A stretch of DNA of 21,398 nucleotides from a virus: IMG/VR virus record IMGVR_UViG_3300031787_009930, positions 1 through 21,398 of that record; one strand, written 5' to 3'. Shown piece after piece: positions 1 to 7,324 of the stretch. Numbering within the stretch: the first letter of the stretch is position 1; the number at the start of each line of letters is the position of its first letter. Under the pieces are notes generated by a model. That model had not been told where the DNA came from. It saw nothing but the letters and a program-made list of their open reading frames with translations, and did no database searches. A program made the translations under genes and the position numbers.

Positions 1-26
1 CTGAGTTATTTTAATTTTTTTTTCAT

Positions 27-34
27 TATATTTG
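27..34 (+). promoter_or_regulatory. TAnnTTTG-like -7 box before the peptidase gene
   Basis: TATATTTG matches the Bacteroidota sigma-A -7 consensus TAnnTTTG and ends 4 bases before the ATG at 39. No clear -33 TTG box is present in the few upstream bases, and a transcript from here would have almost no leader, so this is weak evidence. Confidence 0.25.
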
Positions 35-38
35 TAAT

Positions 39-863
39 ATGGAAAAAAATATTGATTTTTTAAAAGAAGTTTTGTCTGTTCCGACAAAAACTTATCAAGA
101 AGATTTAATGATTGAATTTTTGGAAAACTGGTTAACAGAAAATAATTTACCTTTTTTCACAGATAAACATCAAAACATCTACGTAACAAAATTAACTGAA
201 AAAGTTGATGAGGATTTTTATTTTCCTTGTGTTGTTGCTCATACGGATACCGTTCACAAGTTGGACGTAATTAATATCCGAGAAGAAAATTTACCGAATG
301 CTCAGAATGAATTAAAGTTAGCGTTAAAGGCTTACAATAATTTTGACGAACCAACAGGTATTGGTGGTGACAATAAGTGTGGGGTCTTTGCTTGTTTGGA
401 GTTATTAAAGGAATTACCAAATCTTAAAGTTGCATTTTTCGTATCTGAAGAAACAGGTTGTCATGGTTCAAGAATGGCAGATAAAGATTTTTTCAAAGAT
501 GTTGGTTACGCTATTCAGTTTGATGCACCTGAAAATTGGATGGTAACAGAAATCTGTATGGGTACACGATTGTTCAAACGAGATTCCGAGTTTTTTGAAA
601 CTTGTAAATCGGTAATTAATGAAAACTTCAATGGAAGGGAGAAATATGAATCACATCCTTATACCGATGTTTACGCTCTTAAAAACGCCTTTGATTTCGC
701 CTGTATTAATTTCTCAATAGGTTATTATGACTACCATACAAGAAATGAATATGTGGTAGTTGAGGATGTTATTAATGGTATTAAAACAGGTAGGGAACTA
801 ATTGAAAAATTAGGGAATAAATTCTACAAGGAAATATGTAACGATAATCCATATTTCAAATAA
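39..863 (+). CDS. M20/M28-type zinc peptidase, compact form
   Basis: Probable di-zinc aminopeptidase or dipeptidase acting on small peptides in the cytoplasm. The metal-site pattern of co-catalytic zinc exopeptidases is visible in order: H68 and D70 in AHTDTV, D111 in GIGGDNKCG, the E137-E138 pair in SEETGC, D162 in QFDAPE and H233 in YDYHTRNE. At 274 residues it is much shorter than normal M20 enzymes (about 350-450); only about 70 residues separate D162 from H233, so the inserted dimerisation (lid) domain is absent. The start is fixed: an in-frame TAA lies at 12-14 and this is the only ATG after it. It converges on the clp gene, ending 12 bases from the end of that gene. No signal peptide is seen. 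Fold and metal dependence are well supported. Substrate is unknown; the pairing with an unfoldase hints at protein turnover, but this is inference. Confidence 0.8.
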   Translation: MEKNIDFLKEVLSVPTKTYQEDLMIEFLENWLTENNLPFFTDKHQNIYVTKLTEKVDEDFYFPCVVAHTDTVHKLDVINIREENLPNAQNELKLALKAYNNFDEPTGIGGDNKCGVFACLELLKELPNLKVAFFVSEETGCHGSRMADKDFFKDVGYAIQFDAPENWMVTEICMGTRLFKRDSEFFETCKSVINENFNGREKYESHPYTDVYALKNAFDFACINFSIGYYDYHTRNEYVVVEDVINGIKTGRELIEKLGNKFYKEICNDNPYFK

Positions 864-889
864 AAAAAGGGGGTTTATTCCCCCTTTTT
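862..889. terminator. Bidirectional hairpin terminator between convergent genes
   Basis: A5-G5, a 6-base TTTATT loop, then C5-T5 form a 10-bp stem with an A tract on the left and a T tract on the right, so it can end transcription from both sides. The hairpin overlaps the end of the clp gene: the clp stop codon (875-877) lies in the loop, and the last clp codons form one arm. The peptidase stop (861-863) abuts the other arm. Confidence 0.85.
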
Positions 890-2917
890 CTTTCTTGATT
901 TTTTCTGTTTCTCCTCAACAATTTTGATTGTAATCTCATTGTTTTCAACATATAGGATATATGGAATATTTTCTTTCAAGTCACCTTTAAGAACTTCTTC
1001 GGATACATAATCCTCAATTTTGTCTTGAATTGCTCTCTTCAACGGTCTAGCCCCGTAAGTTTCGTCAAATCCGACTTCTGAGATTAAATCAATTACTGAG
1101 TCCTCATAACTGATATTGTATTTTAATGAAACCAATCTACTACAAAGTTTGTCAATTTCAAGTTTAACAATTTTTCTAATATCTTCTTTTTGTAAACTAT
1201 TGAATACAATTACTTCATCAATACGGTTAAGGAATTCAGGTGCGAAAAACTTTTGAAGTTCTTTCTTTAGAATGTCTCTTTTTAATTCTTCTTGAATGTA
1301 AGTATTTGTATCATTTTTGAATCCAATACCGACACCAAACTCTTGTAATTTTTTAGCTCCAATATTTGAAGTCATAATTATTACACAGTTTTTGAAATTG
1401 ATTTTTCTACCTAATCCATCTGTAATATGACCATCATCTAAAACTTGAAGTAATGTTGAGAAGATGTCTTTGTTAGCTTTTTCAATCTCATCAAATAATA
1501 TTACTGAGTATGGTTTGTTTTTAACTTGTTCAGTTAATTGACCACCTTCATCATAACCAACATATCCCGGAGGAGCTCCTATCAATCTTGAAATTGTATG
1601 TTTCTCTTGGAATTCTGACATGTCAATTCTAATCAAATTGTCCTCACTTCCAAAAATTTGTTTTGCCAATTCTTTAGCTAATAATGTTTTACCAATACCT
1701 GTAGAACCTAAAAAGATGAAAGAACCGATAGGTCTGTTAGGGTCTTTAATGCCTAATCTATTTCTTCTAATAGCTTTTGCGATTTTAGATACCGCTGGTG
1801 ATTGACCAATAACCTTATCAGATAAGTTATCCTCAATTGAGGATAGAACTTTTGTTTCGTCAGAATTTAACTTTGAAATAGGAATTTTGGTCATGTTAGA
1901 TACAACTTCATATACCATTTCTAATGTTACTTCTTTCTTTTGAAGAGACATTTCTTCTTCAAACTTTTTCTTCTCTTCATCTAATTTATTTAAGATTTTC
2001 TTTTCTTTATCTCTTAAATTTGCCGCCTCCTCATAATTTTGTTTTTTAACAACTTCAATTTTTAACTTCTTAATATCAGAAGCTTCCAATTTCAATTTTT
2101 CAATTATTTCTGGCATTTTAACATCAACCTGACTTCTTGCACCTACTTCATCAATAATATCAAATGCCTTATCAGGGAATTCTCTATCTGTGATATATCT
2201 TTCAGCTAAATCAACACAAACATTTAGAACTTCATCATTGTATAATACTTTATGATAATCTTCATATCTGTCTTTTGTGTTTTTTAAGATTTCTAAAGTT
2301 TCATCTTTAGTTGCTGCGTCAACAATTACTTTTTGGAAACGTCTTTCTAACGCTCCATCTTTTTCAAAGTTTTTTCTATACTCATCTAATGTGGTTGCTC
2401 CAATACATTGGATTTCACCACGAGCAAGTGCTGGTTTAAAGATGTTAGATGCATCTAATGAACCCGAAGAGTTACCCGCTCCAACAATTGTATGGATTTC
2501 ATCAATGAATACAATGATGTTTGGTGCATTTTGAAGTTCTTCAATAATGACTTTCATCCTTTCCTCAAATTGACCACGATATTTTGTACCGGCAACTATT
2601 GATGTCATATCCAACGATACAATACGTTTGTCCATTAGATTTCTTGGACATTCACCATTGAAGATTTTAATTGCTAATCCTTCAGCAATTGCTGTTTTAC
2701 CACAACCTGGTTCACCAATAATAATTGGGTTATTTTTTTTACGTCTGGATAAAATCTGAGCAATCCTTTGGATTTCTCTTTCTCGTCCGACAACAGGGTC
2801 TAATTTCCCTTGTTCAGCCAACTTGATTAAATCTCTACTAAAATTATCAAGTACAGGTGTTGACGAGTCACCCGCTTTATTTTGTTTTTTACCGTCACCA
2901 TCTACAGATTCAATCAT
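875..2917 (-). CDS. ClpC/ClpA-type AAA+ protein unfoldase without N-domain
   Basis: Hsp100 ATP-dependent unfoldase with two AAA+ modules. D1: Walker A GEPGCGKT at 68-75, Walker B VFIDEIH at 136-142, arginine finger in ERRF near 191-194. A UVR-like coiled segment typical of ClpC lies at about 286-312. D2: Walker A GSTGIGKT at 404-411, Walker B ILFDEIEK at 473-480, sensor-2 GARP at 622-625. IGF at 531-533, after the MTSN sensor strand, matches the loop by which ClpA/C/X dock on ClpP. The usual N-terminal Clp repeat domain (about 140 residues, adaptor and substrate binding) is missing, and this is not a start-choice error: an in-frame TGA lies about 18 bases upstream of the ATG. At 680 residues it is shorter than ClpC (about 810-850). 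No clpP is in the window, so it probably partners with host ClpP (inference). The C-terminus is a basic KKSRKKKGE tail. Confidence 0.9.
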   Translation of the reverse strand: MIESVDGDGKKQNKAGDSSTPVLDNFSRDLIKLAEQGKLDPVVGREREIQRIAQILSRRKKNNPIIIGEPGCGKTAIAEGLAIKIFNGECPRNLMDKRIVSLDMTSIVAGTKYRGQFEERMKVIIEELQNAPNIIVFIDEIHTIVGAGNSSGSLDASNIFKPALARGEIQCIGATTLDEYRKNFEKDGALERRFQKVIVDAATKDETLEILKNTKDRYEDYHKVLYNDEVLNVCVDLAERYITDREFPDKAFDIIDEVGARSQVDVKMPEIIEKLKLEASDIKKLKIEVVKKQNYEEAANLRDKEKKILNKLDEEKKKFEEEMSLQKKEVTLEMVYEVVSNMTKIPISKLNSDETKVLSSIEDNLSDKVIGQSPAVSKIAKAIRRNRLGIKDPNRPIGSFIFLGSTGIGKTLLAKELAKQIFGSEDNLIRIDMSEFQEKHTISRLIGAPPGYVGYDEGGQLTEQVKNKPYSVILFDEIEKANKDIFSTLLQVLDDGHITDGLGRKINFKNCVIIMTSNIGAKKLQEFGVGIGFKNDTNTYIQEELKRDILKKELQKFFAPEFLNRIDEVIVFNSLQKEDIRKIVKLEIDKLCSRLVSLKYNISYEDSVIDLISEVGFDETYGARPLKRAIQDKIEDYVSEEVLKGDLKENIPYILYVENNEITIKIVEEKQKKSRKKKGE

Positions 2918-3022
2918 AAGAAATATTATATATCACAAAAATATGATGTTATCTTTGAAATATCAACCCATTGTTAATTATTTACCATAAGTTTAAATTA
3001 TATATTTTTAAATAAAAAAGTT
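2918..3022. other. Divergent AT-rich intergenic region
   Basis: The 105-base gap between clp (-) and the KTSC gene (+). It holds the clp promoter candidate near its left side. On the plus side I see only imperfect elements: TATTTAC at 2979-2985 and TAAGTTTA at 2988-2995, a 7-of-8 match to TAnnTTTG with poor -33 spacing. No hairpin or RNA gene is apparent. Confidence 0.6.
2936..2943 (-). promoter_or_regulatory. Bacteroidota-type promoter for the clp gene (-7 box)
   Basis: Reading the minus strand, TATTTTTG fits TAnnTTTG. A TTG (plus-strand 2964-2966) lies exactly 20 bases upstream, the spacing expected for a Bacteroidota -33/-7 pair. The box ends 18 bases before the ATG. This is the best host-sigma promoter candidate in the window. 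Confidence 0.45.
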
Positions 3023-3265
3023 ATGGCAATATTAAAAGAAGAAATTAAAGGAACTAAAATCTTTAACGAGATTCAATCAAGTAACATCAGAAAATCTGAA
3101 TATGATACTGAAACTAAAAAACTAATTGTTGAGTTCAATAACGGTCATCGTTATGAGTATGATGAGGTACCACACCAATTATATACATCATTTAGAACTT
3201 CGGAATCACAAGGTAAATTTTTTAATAGTAAAATATCTAAAGTTTTCAAATATAAAAAAATTTAA
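3023..3265 (+). CDS. KTSC-domain small protein
   Basis: An 80-residue protein whose residues 18-75 fit the KTSC domain: SSNIRKSEYD at the start, a beta-rich FNNGHRYEYDEVP centre, and the closing segment SQGKFFNSKISKVF that carries the K-F-F-N core. KTSC proteins are small, common in phages and bacteria, and of unproven function; some are fused to or sit next to RNA- or lysyl-tRNA-related proteins. It is transcribed divergently from clp across a 105-base AT-rich gap and lies 30 bases upstream of the large fusion gene. No Shine-Dalgarno sequence precedes the ATG. The family assignment is good; the role is unknown. Confidence 0.75.
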   Translation: MAILKEEIKGTKIFNEIQSSNIRKSEYDTETKKLIVEFNNGHRYEYDEVPHQLYTSFRTSESQGKFFNSKISKVFKYKKI

Positions 3266-3283
3266 ATAATACTTTAACTCAAA

Positions 3284-3290
3284 TATTTAT
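3284..3290 (+). promoter_or_regulatory. TATTTAT motif (candidate late promoter element)
   Basis: AATATTTAT lies 5 bases before the ATG at 3296. The same string recurs in the plus orientation before most plus-strand genes here. It is the reverse complement of ATAAATA, the core of the T4 late box TATAAATA, so a promoter role is only inferred. The context TATTTATGAGTAATG is almost identical to 11449-11463. Confidence 0.4.
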
Positions 3291-3295
3291 GAGTA

Positions 3296-5608
3296 ATGAG
3301 TAAATTTGAATCTATATTAAAAAGTTTTCATTCTAAAGACAATCTTAATTCTAAGATTTGGAAAGAAAGTGGAAATGACATAACTATTAATCCTACAGTT
3401 AGAAAAAAACTTTTGGAAATTGCTAATGAATTTATTGAATTCCTAAAAGTTGATATTGTAGTTTCTTACATTATTATGACAGGTTCTTTGGCTAATTATA
3501 ATTGGTCAGAATTTTCAGATATTGATTTACATATTGTTGTTGATTTTGAACAATTTAGTAAAGAACAGTTACCATTATATGAAGAACTTTTTAGATTAAA
3601 AAAGACCTTATTCAATGACCAACATGATATCACAATTTATGGTTATGAGGTTGAATTATATGTTCAAAATGAATCAGAATCTCATTTTAGTAGTGGAGTT
3701 TTTTCAGTATTAAACGATGAATGGATTGTTGAACCAAAAAAAGAAGATGTAAAAATTGATATTGGTTTAATAAAAAATAAGGCAGAACAATGGATGAAAA
3801 TTATTGACGGTGTTATTGAAAACGCATCGGATGAACCACTTGATGAAGCTAAAAAAATCATTTCAAAATATAAGGATAAATTAAAAAAATATAGAACCTG
3901 TGGGTTAGAATCAGGTGGGGAATATTCTGATGAAAATTTAGTTTTTAAAATTTTAAGAAGAAATAACTATATTCAAAAGTTATTTGATTTTGAGGTTGAA
4001 ATGGAGGATAAAGAACTTTCTTTAAATGAAAGTAGAATGAAAAAAATAATACTTGAAGGTTCTAAAGATAGTTTAGACCCAAGTGTATTAAAAGCGTTAC
4101 AATCTGTTGAAACTACTTACGGAGTAAAAATAACTGATGATAATGTCAATGATGAATTAGCTCAAGAAAAACAAATCTACCCCGATAATTCAGGAATAGA
4201 TTCTTCAGCGTTATCCCAATTAAAAAAGTTATTATCTGATTTATATTCTAAATTCCCAAATGCACCTGAAGATTCTAACAGTAATTGTGATGGAGTTAAG
4301 GGTTGTGTTTCAGGATATAGAGGATATTCTACACAAGTTAAAACTTTTGGTAGTAAAATCAGTAGAGATGGTGGTGTCTCTAATAGACAAAAATTTTCAG
4401 CTTTACCAGGATTTTCTCAACATCACACAGGTAAAGGATTTGACATATTAAGTGTTGAACCATCATGGTGGAATAAAAATTCTGACATTAAATCATGGGT
4501 TGCTAATAACGTGTGTAAGTATGGATTTAAAGTATCTTATCCAACGGACGGAGTTTTAAGAAGTGCCGAACCTTGGCATTTATTTTATACTGGACAATTT
4601 TGTGGTGGAGATAAAGAAGAAAAAACTGTTGAGAAAGAAAAAACAGTAGAAAAAGAAAAATCATCTGAAATAGTTAAAACTGAAAAAGGTGATTTAATAT
4701 CCGACATAACAAATTTTTCAAAAAGTTCACGAGTATTAACTAATTTAAAAAAAGAAGGTGGTAGATTATCTTTCAATCAGGAAGTTCAAAATTTACAAAA
4801 AGCTTTACAATTTTTAAAATATTCTTTACCAAAATGGGGGGCTGATGGTAAATTTGGTAATGAAACAGAATCAGCATTAAAGAAATTTGAATCCGCAAAT
4901 GGATTAGAAGAAGATGGTAAATTTGATTCTGAAGATGCGGAAATTTTAGTTAAAAAGTTAATTAGTTCAGGATACGAAAAAACTGATGACCAACAAATAC
5001 AAGTAACTCCAAGTGAAGTGGAAAAAGATAAAGTTGTTGCAACTACAACTAATGATGATGAATATGTTGTTTTAATTCCACCAAACTATCAGGGTAAAAA
5101 TGTTCACGTATTATTTGGAGGTTCTCATACATCAGGGTATTCAAAAAATAGTTTTAAAACTGAAGCTATACAAAAATATGGTAATATTTTGAAACCTTAT
5201 GCTACTAACACTATAATTGTGGTAACACATCATATGAATACCGTAAGTAATGTGCAAAAATATGTTAGTGAAAAATACGGTGCAAATGTTACATCTCTCG
5301 CAGGGTTTTCACAAGGTGGTAAAGAAGCTTGGAGACACGCATCAGATAGTTCATATAAATTAGTTGGGTTAATTGACCCATCAACATATCAGACAGATGT
5401 TCAGTTTGGTAGTGGTACTTATTTATACTGCGACCCTAAAAACTGGGGGAAAACAGGATTTTACGGAGAGACAAGGAAAAAATTAGAATGGTATTGTGAT
5501 AACAAAGAAAAATATTCTGGTCACGTAACTTGTTTTGATAAAGGTGGATGGCATATGAATTTTGGTATTTTAAAATCGTTCTACGACACATACGGTTCAA
5601 TGATTTAA
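3296..5608 (+). CDS. Four-domain fusion: nucleotidyltransferase, VanY-like peptidase, peptidoglycan-binding, serine hydrolase
   Basis: A 770-residue protein. (1) Residues ~35-145: nucleotidyltransferase fold with G63-S64 and D75-x-D77 (GSLANYNWSEFSDID). (2) Residues ~295-432: D,D-carboxypeptidase/endopeptidase of the LAS/VanY type, with Zn ligands H376, D383 (SQHHTGKGFD) and H428, and catalytic E425 (SAEPWH). (3) A charged linker with TVEKEK repeats, ~437-462. (4) Residues ~493-555: PG_binding_1 domain (VQNLQKAL, GADGKFGNET). (5) Residues ~588-770: alpha/beta-hydrolase-like domain with nucleophile elbow G670-F-S672-Q-G-G, probable D694 and H753. LNESRMKKIILEG at 243-255 looks like an old N-terminus joined to the first domain. 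No signal peptide or membrane helix. Likely a virion or lysis enzyme that cuts host peptidoglycan; the job of the first and last domains is unknown. Domains 2 and 4 are the firmest. Confidence 0.8.
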   Translation: MSKFESILKSFHSKDNLNSKIWKESGNDITINPTVRKKLLEIANEFIEFLKVDIVVSYIIMTGSLANYNWSEFSDIDLHIVVDFEQFSKEQLPLYEELFRLKKTLFNDQHDITIYGYEVELYVQNESESHFSSGVFSVLNDEWIVEPKKEDVKIDIGLIKNKAEQWMKIIDGVIENASDEPLDEAKKIISKYKDKLKKYRTCGLESGGEYSDENLVFKILRRNNYIQKLFDFEVEMEDKELSLNESRMKKIILEGSKDSLDPSVLKALQSVETTYGVKITDDNVNDELAQEKQIYPDNSGIDSSALSQLKKLLSDLYSKFPNAPEDSNSNCDGVKGCVSGYRGYSTQVKTFGSKISRDGGVSNRQKFSALPGFSQHHTGKGFDILSVEPSWWNKNSDIKSWVANNVCKYGFKVSYPTDGVLRSAEPWHLFYTGQFCGGDKEEKTVEKEKTVEKEKSSEIVKTEKGDLISDITNFSKSSRVLTNLKKEGGRLSFNQEVQNLQKALQFLKYSLPKWGADGKFGNETESALKKFESANGLEEDGKFDSEDAEILVKKLISSGYEKTDDQQIQVTPSEVEKDKVVATTTNDDEYVVLIPPNYQGKNVHVLFGGSHTSGYSKNSFKTEAIQKYGNILKPYATNTIIVVTHHMNTVSNVQKYVSEKYGANVTSLAGFSQGGKEAWRHASDSSYKLVGLIDPSTYQTDVQFGSGTYLYCDPKNWGKTGFYGETRKKLEWYCDNKEKYSGHVTCFDKGGWHMNFGILKSFYDTYGSMI

Positions 5609-5631
5609 AAGTAATTTTTCAATTGCCAATA

Positions 5632-5638
5632 TATTTAT
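5632..5638 (+). promoter_or_regulatory. TATTTAT motif
   Basis: CAATATATTTATATATAAAA lies 31 bases before the ATG at 5670, in the gap after the fusion gene. It could start the 5670-9621 gene cluster. Confidence 0.4.
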
Positions 5639-5669
5639 ATATAAAATAATTTTTTAAATTAAAAAAAAA

Positions 5670-6917
5670 ATGGGAAAACTAAAACCAATTGGTAGTGAGA
5701 AACTACAAGGTATGGATAAAATCAAACGTATGATTGAAATTGCTACGTATAAAGAGAACATTCCTAACCCTTTAAATGAGACTGCATCACACGAATACGA
5801 TATTAAATTAGCTGATGGTAATAGATACCATATAGTTAAAGAAAAATCAGGATACGTTATTAAAAAAGGATTGACTGAATCTACTTCAGATTATGTTGAA
5901 CCTATGAAAGGTAGAAAATATTATTCTTCATATTCACAAGCATTTAAACGTTTAAATTTAATTGCTAAAGAAGTTAATATTAATGAAGGTTTTGAAAAAA
6001 ACATTTCATTATTTAACGAAGGTGATAACGATGAAGTTAAATATTATTTAAAGACCACAACTAATGAACAGGATGTTCCGGCGGAAAACCCAGCTCCTGC
6101 TCCCGCACCGGCTCCAGCTCCCTCACCTGCCCCTGAACCTGAAATGGGTGATATGGGTGGTGAAGAATCTTCTGAAATGGATGACATGGCAGACGAACCA
6201 ATTGGTGGTGAAGAAGACAACAACGAAGAGGAAGTATCTTTTAAGTCAATTCAAAAGTTAACAGGTAAGTTAGCTCAAAAATTAAGAGAATTAATGGACA
6301 GTGAAGACGAAGAAGAAATTTCTTCTAAAGATAAAAAATATGTAATTAATTCAATACTTTCAGCCATTGATTTAGAATCTATGGAAGAAGATGATAAAGA
6401 AGATATTATCGACAAATTAGAAGGTGAAGAAGATATGGAAGGTTCTGAAGAATCTTCTCAAGGTGAAGAAGATATGGATTTTTCAGATGATATGGCAGAC
6501 CAAGAAATTGGTGGTGAGGAAGAAGAAATGGGACAAGAACCAACACCTCCACCAGCACCAATGGAAATGGGAGAAATGTTTGATGAGGAAGATGAATTCA
6601 CACCTCACAGACCAAGATTTAGAAATAAAGTTGGACATAGAAGTATGAATACTGACGATGTATTTGATGGAATGTTTAATGAATCGAAAATAGACAAAGT
6701 ATTAGAAAAATATTTTGAACCAAAAATTAAAAACCAAGTAGATTTAACTTCAAAGATTGAAAGAATTTCTGAAACAACACTACAAGAATCATCAGCTAAG
6801 AGTTTTATTAATAAATTCCCTTCAGCTAAATTGATTGGTAAAAATAAATTAGGTAATATTATTTTTGAAACCAATAAAGGTAGAAAAGGTATAACACCAA
6901 AAGGAACTATCCTATAA
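5670..6917 (+). CDS. Acidic low-complexity phage protein, probable head or core component
   Basis: A 415-residue protein of unknown function. An ordered N-terminus (1-120, with KLKPIGSEKL and a KYYSSYSQAFKRL segment) is followed by an Ala-Pro stretch (~139-155), a long Glu/Asp/Met-rich middle (~157-315) and a basic, ordered C-terminus (~316-415). The acidic part holds a degenerate internal repeat: DDMADEPIGGEE near 172 and DDMADQEIGGEE near 273. Several (L/I)-x-E-(S/G) strings (LTES, INEG, LQES) resemble T4 prohead-protease sites. The acid-rich, methionine-rich composition matches the scaffold at the right end of the window. It overlaps the next gene by one base (TAATG), so the two are probably translationally coupled. 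A core or structural role is inference. Confidence 0.6.
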   Translation: MGKLKPIGSEKLQGMDKIKRMIEIATYKENIPNPLNETASHEYDIKLADGNRYHIVKEKSGYVIKKGLTESTSDYVEPMKGRKYYSSYSQAFKRLNLIAKEVNINEGFEKNISLFNEGDNDEVKYYLKTTTNEQDVPAENPAPAPAPAPAPSPAPEPEMGDMGGEESSEMDDMADEPIGGEEDNNEEEVSFKSIQKLTGKLAQKLRELMDSEDEEEISSKDKKYVINSILSAIDLESMEEDDKEDIIDKLEGEEDMEGSEESSQGEEDMDFSDDMADQEIGGEEEEMGQEPTPPPAPMEMGEMFDEEDEFTPHRPRFRNKVGHRSMNTDDVFDGMFNESKIDKVLEKYFEPKIKNQVDLTSKIERISETTLQESSAKSFINKFPSAKLIGKNKLGNIIFETNKGRKGITPKGTIL

Positions 6918-7324
6918 TGTATTTAATTTATGTTAACGAATTAGGACCAAACTATAAAGGAGATAATATTTACGAATTTATTTTCTCAAAAAGTTTGGAA
7001 AATGTGTGGGGTGATTCATGGGAATCAAAACCAGCAAACGGTTACCCCTCACCACCTGATTTAGAACATATAGATAAAGTTGGAGTTTTGAAGAATGACA
7101 TAATTTCATTGTCAGTAATTCAAAACTCTGATTATTTTTCAATGACTGATGCTCAGGATGGTGTTATAGCATTGGGTTGGGAAAACGAGTCAGAAGATAT
7201 TAATTTTGACTTAAAACAAAGATTAGTTTTCAGATTTGGAGAACCCGAAGAATCTGTAAAAAATAAACTTTATGAACGAGATATCGTTCTTGAATTTGAA
7301 AAAAAAGTTATTTATGAACACTAA
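6917..7324 (+). CDS. Conserved hypothetical phage protein
   Basis: A 135-residue protein with no domain I can name. It starts within the previous stop (TAATG overlap) and its own end overlaps the next gene by 11 bases, so it is the middle of a coupled trio. Visible features are an N-terminal beta-rich MYLIYVNELGPNYKGDNIYE, a Trp/Pro segment (WGDSWESKPANGYPSPP, ~31-47), a GVIALGWEN strand and a C-terminal segment FRFGEPEESVKNKLYERD. It looks globular and cytosolic, with no membrane segment. I have an impression of similar short proteins in other marine or freshwater T4-like phages but cannot confirm it. Confidence 0.6.
   Translation: MYLIYVNELGPNYKGDNIYEFIFSKSLENVWGDSWESKPANGYPSPPDLEHIDKVGVLKNDIISLSVIQNSDYFSMTDAQDGVIALGWENESEDINFDLKQRLVFRFGEPEESVKNKLYERDIVLEFEKKVIYEH
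7309..7315 (+). promoter_or_regulatory. TATTTAT motif overlapping a start codon
   Basis: TATTTATG here contains the ATG at 7314 and lies inside the end of the upstream gene. Because the start codon is part of the match, this may be a chance hit; a transcript from it would lack the start. Confidence 0.15.

Noticed and set aside
6064-6648. Plus-strand frames inside the 5670 gene
   Set aside because: Out-of-frame shadows of Pro- and Glu-rich stretches with no independent start context.
7272-7313. Longer start for the 7314 gene
   Set aside because: It would overlap the upstream gene by 53 bases; the ATG at 7314 gives a more natural N-terminus and a short overlap.
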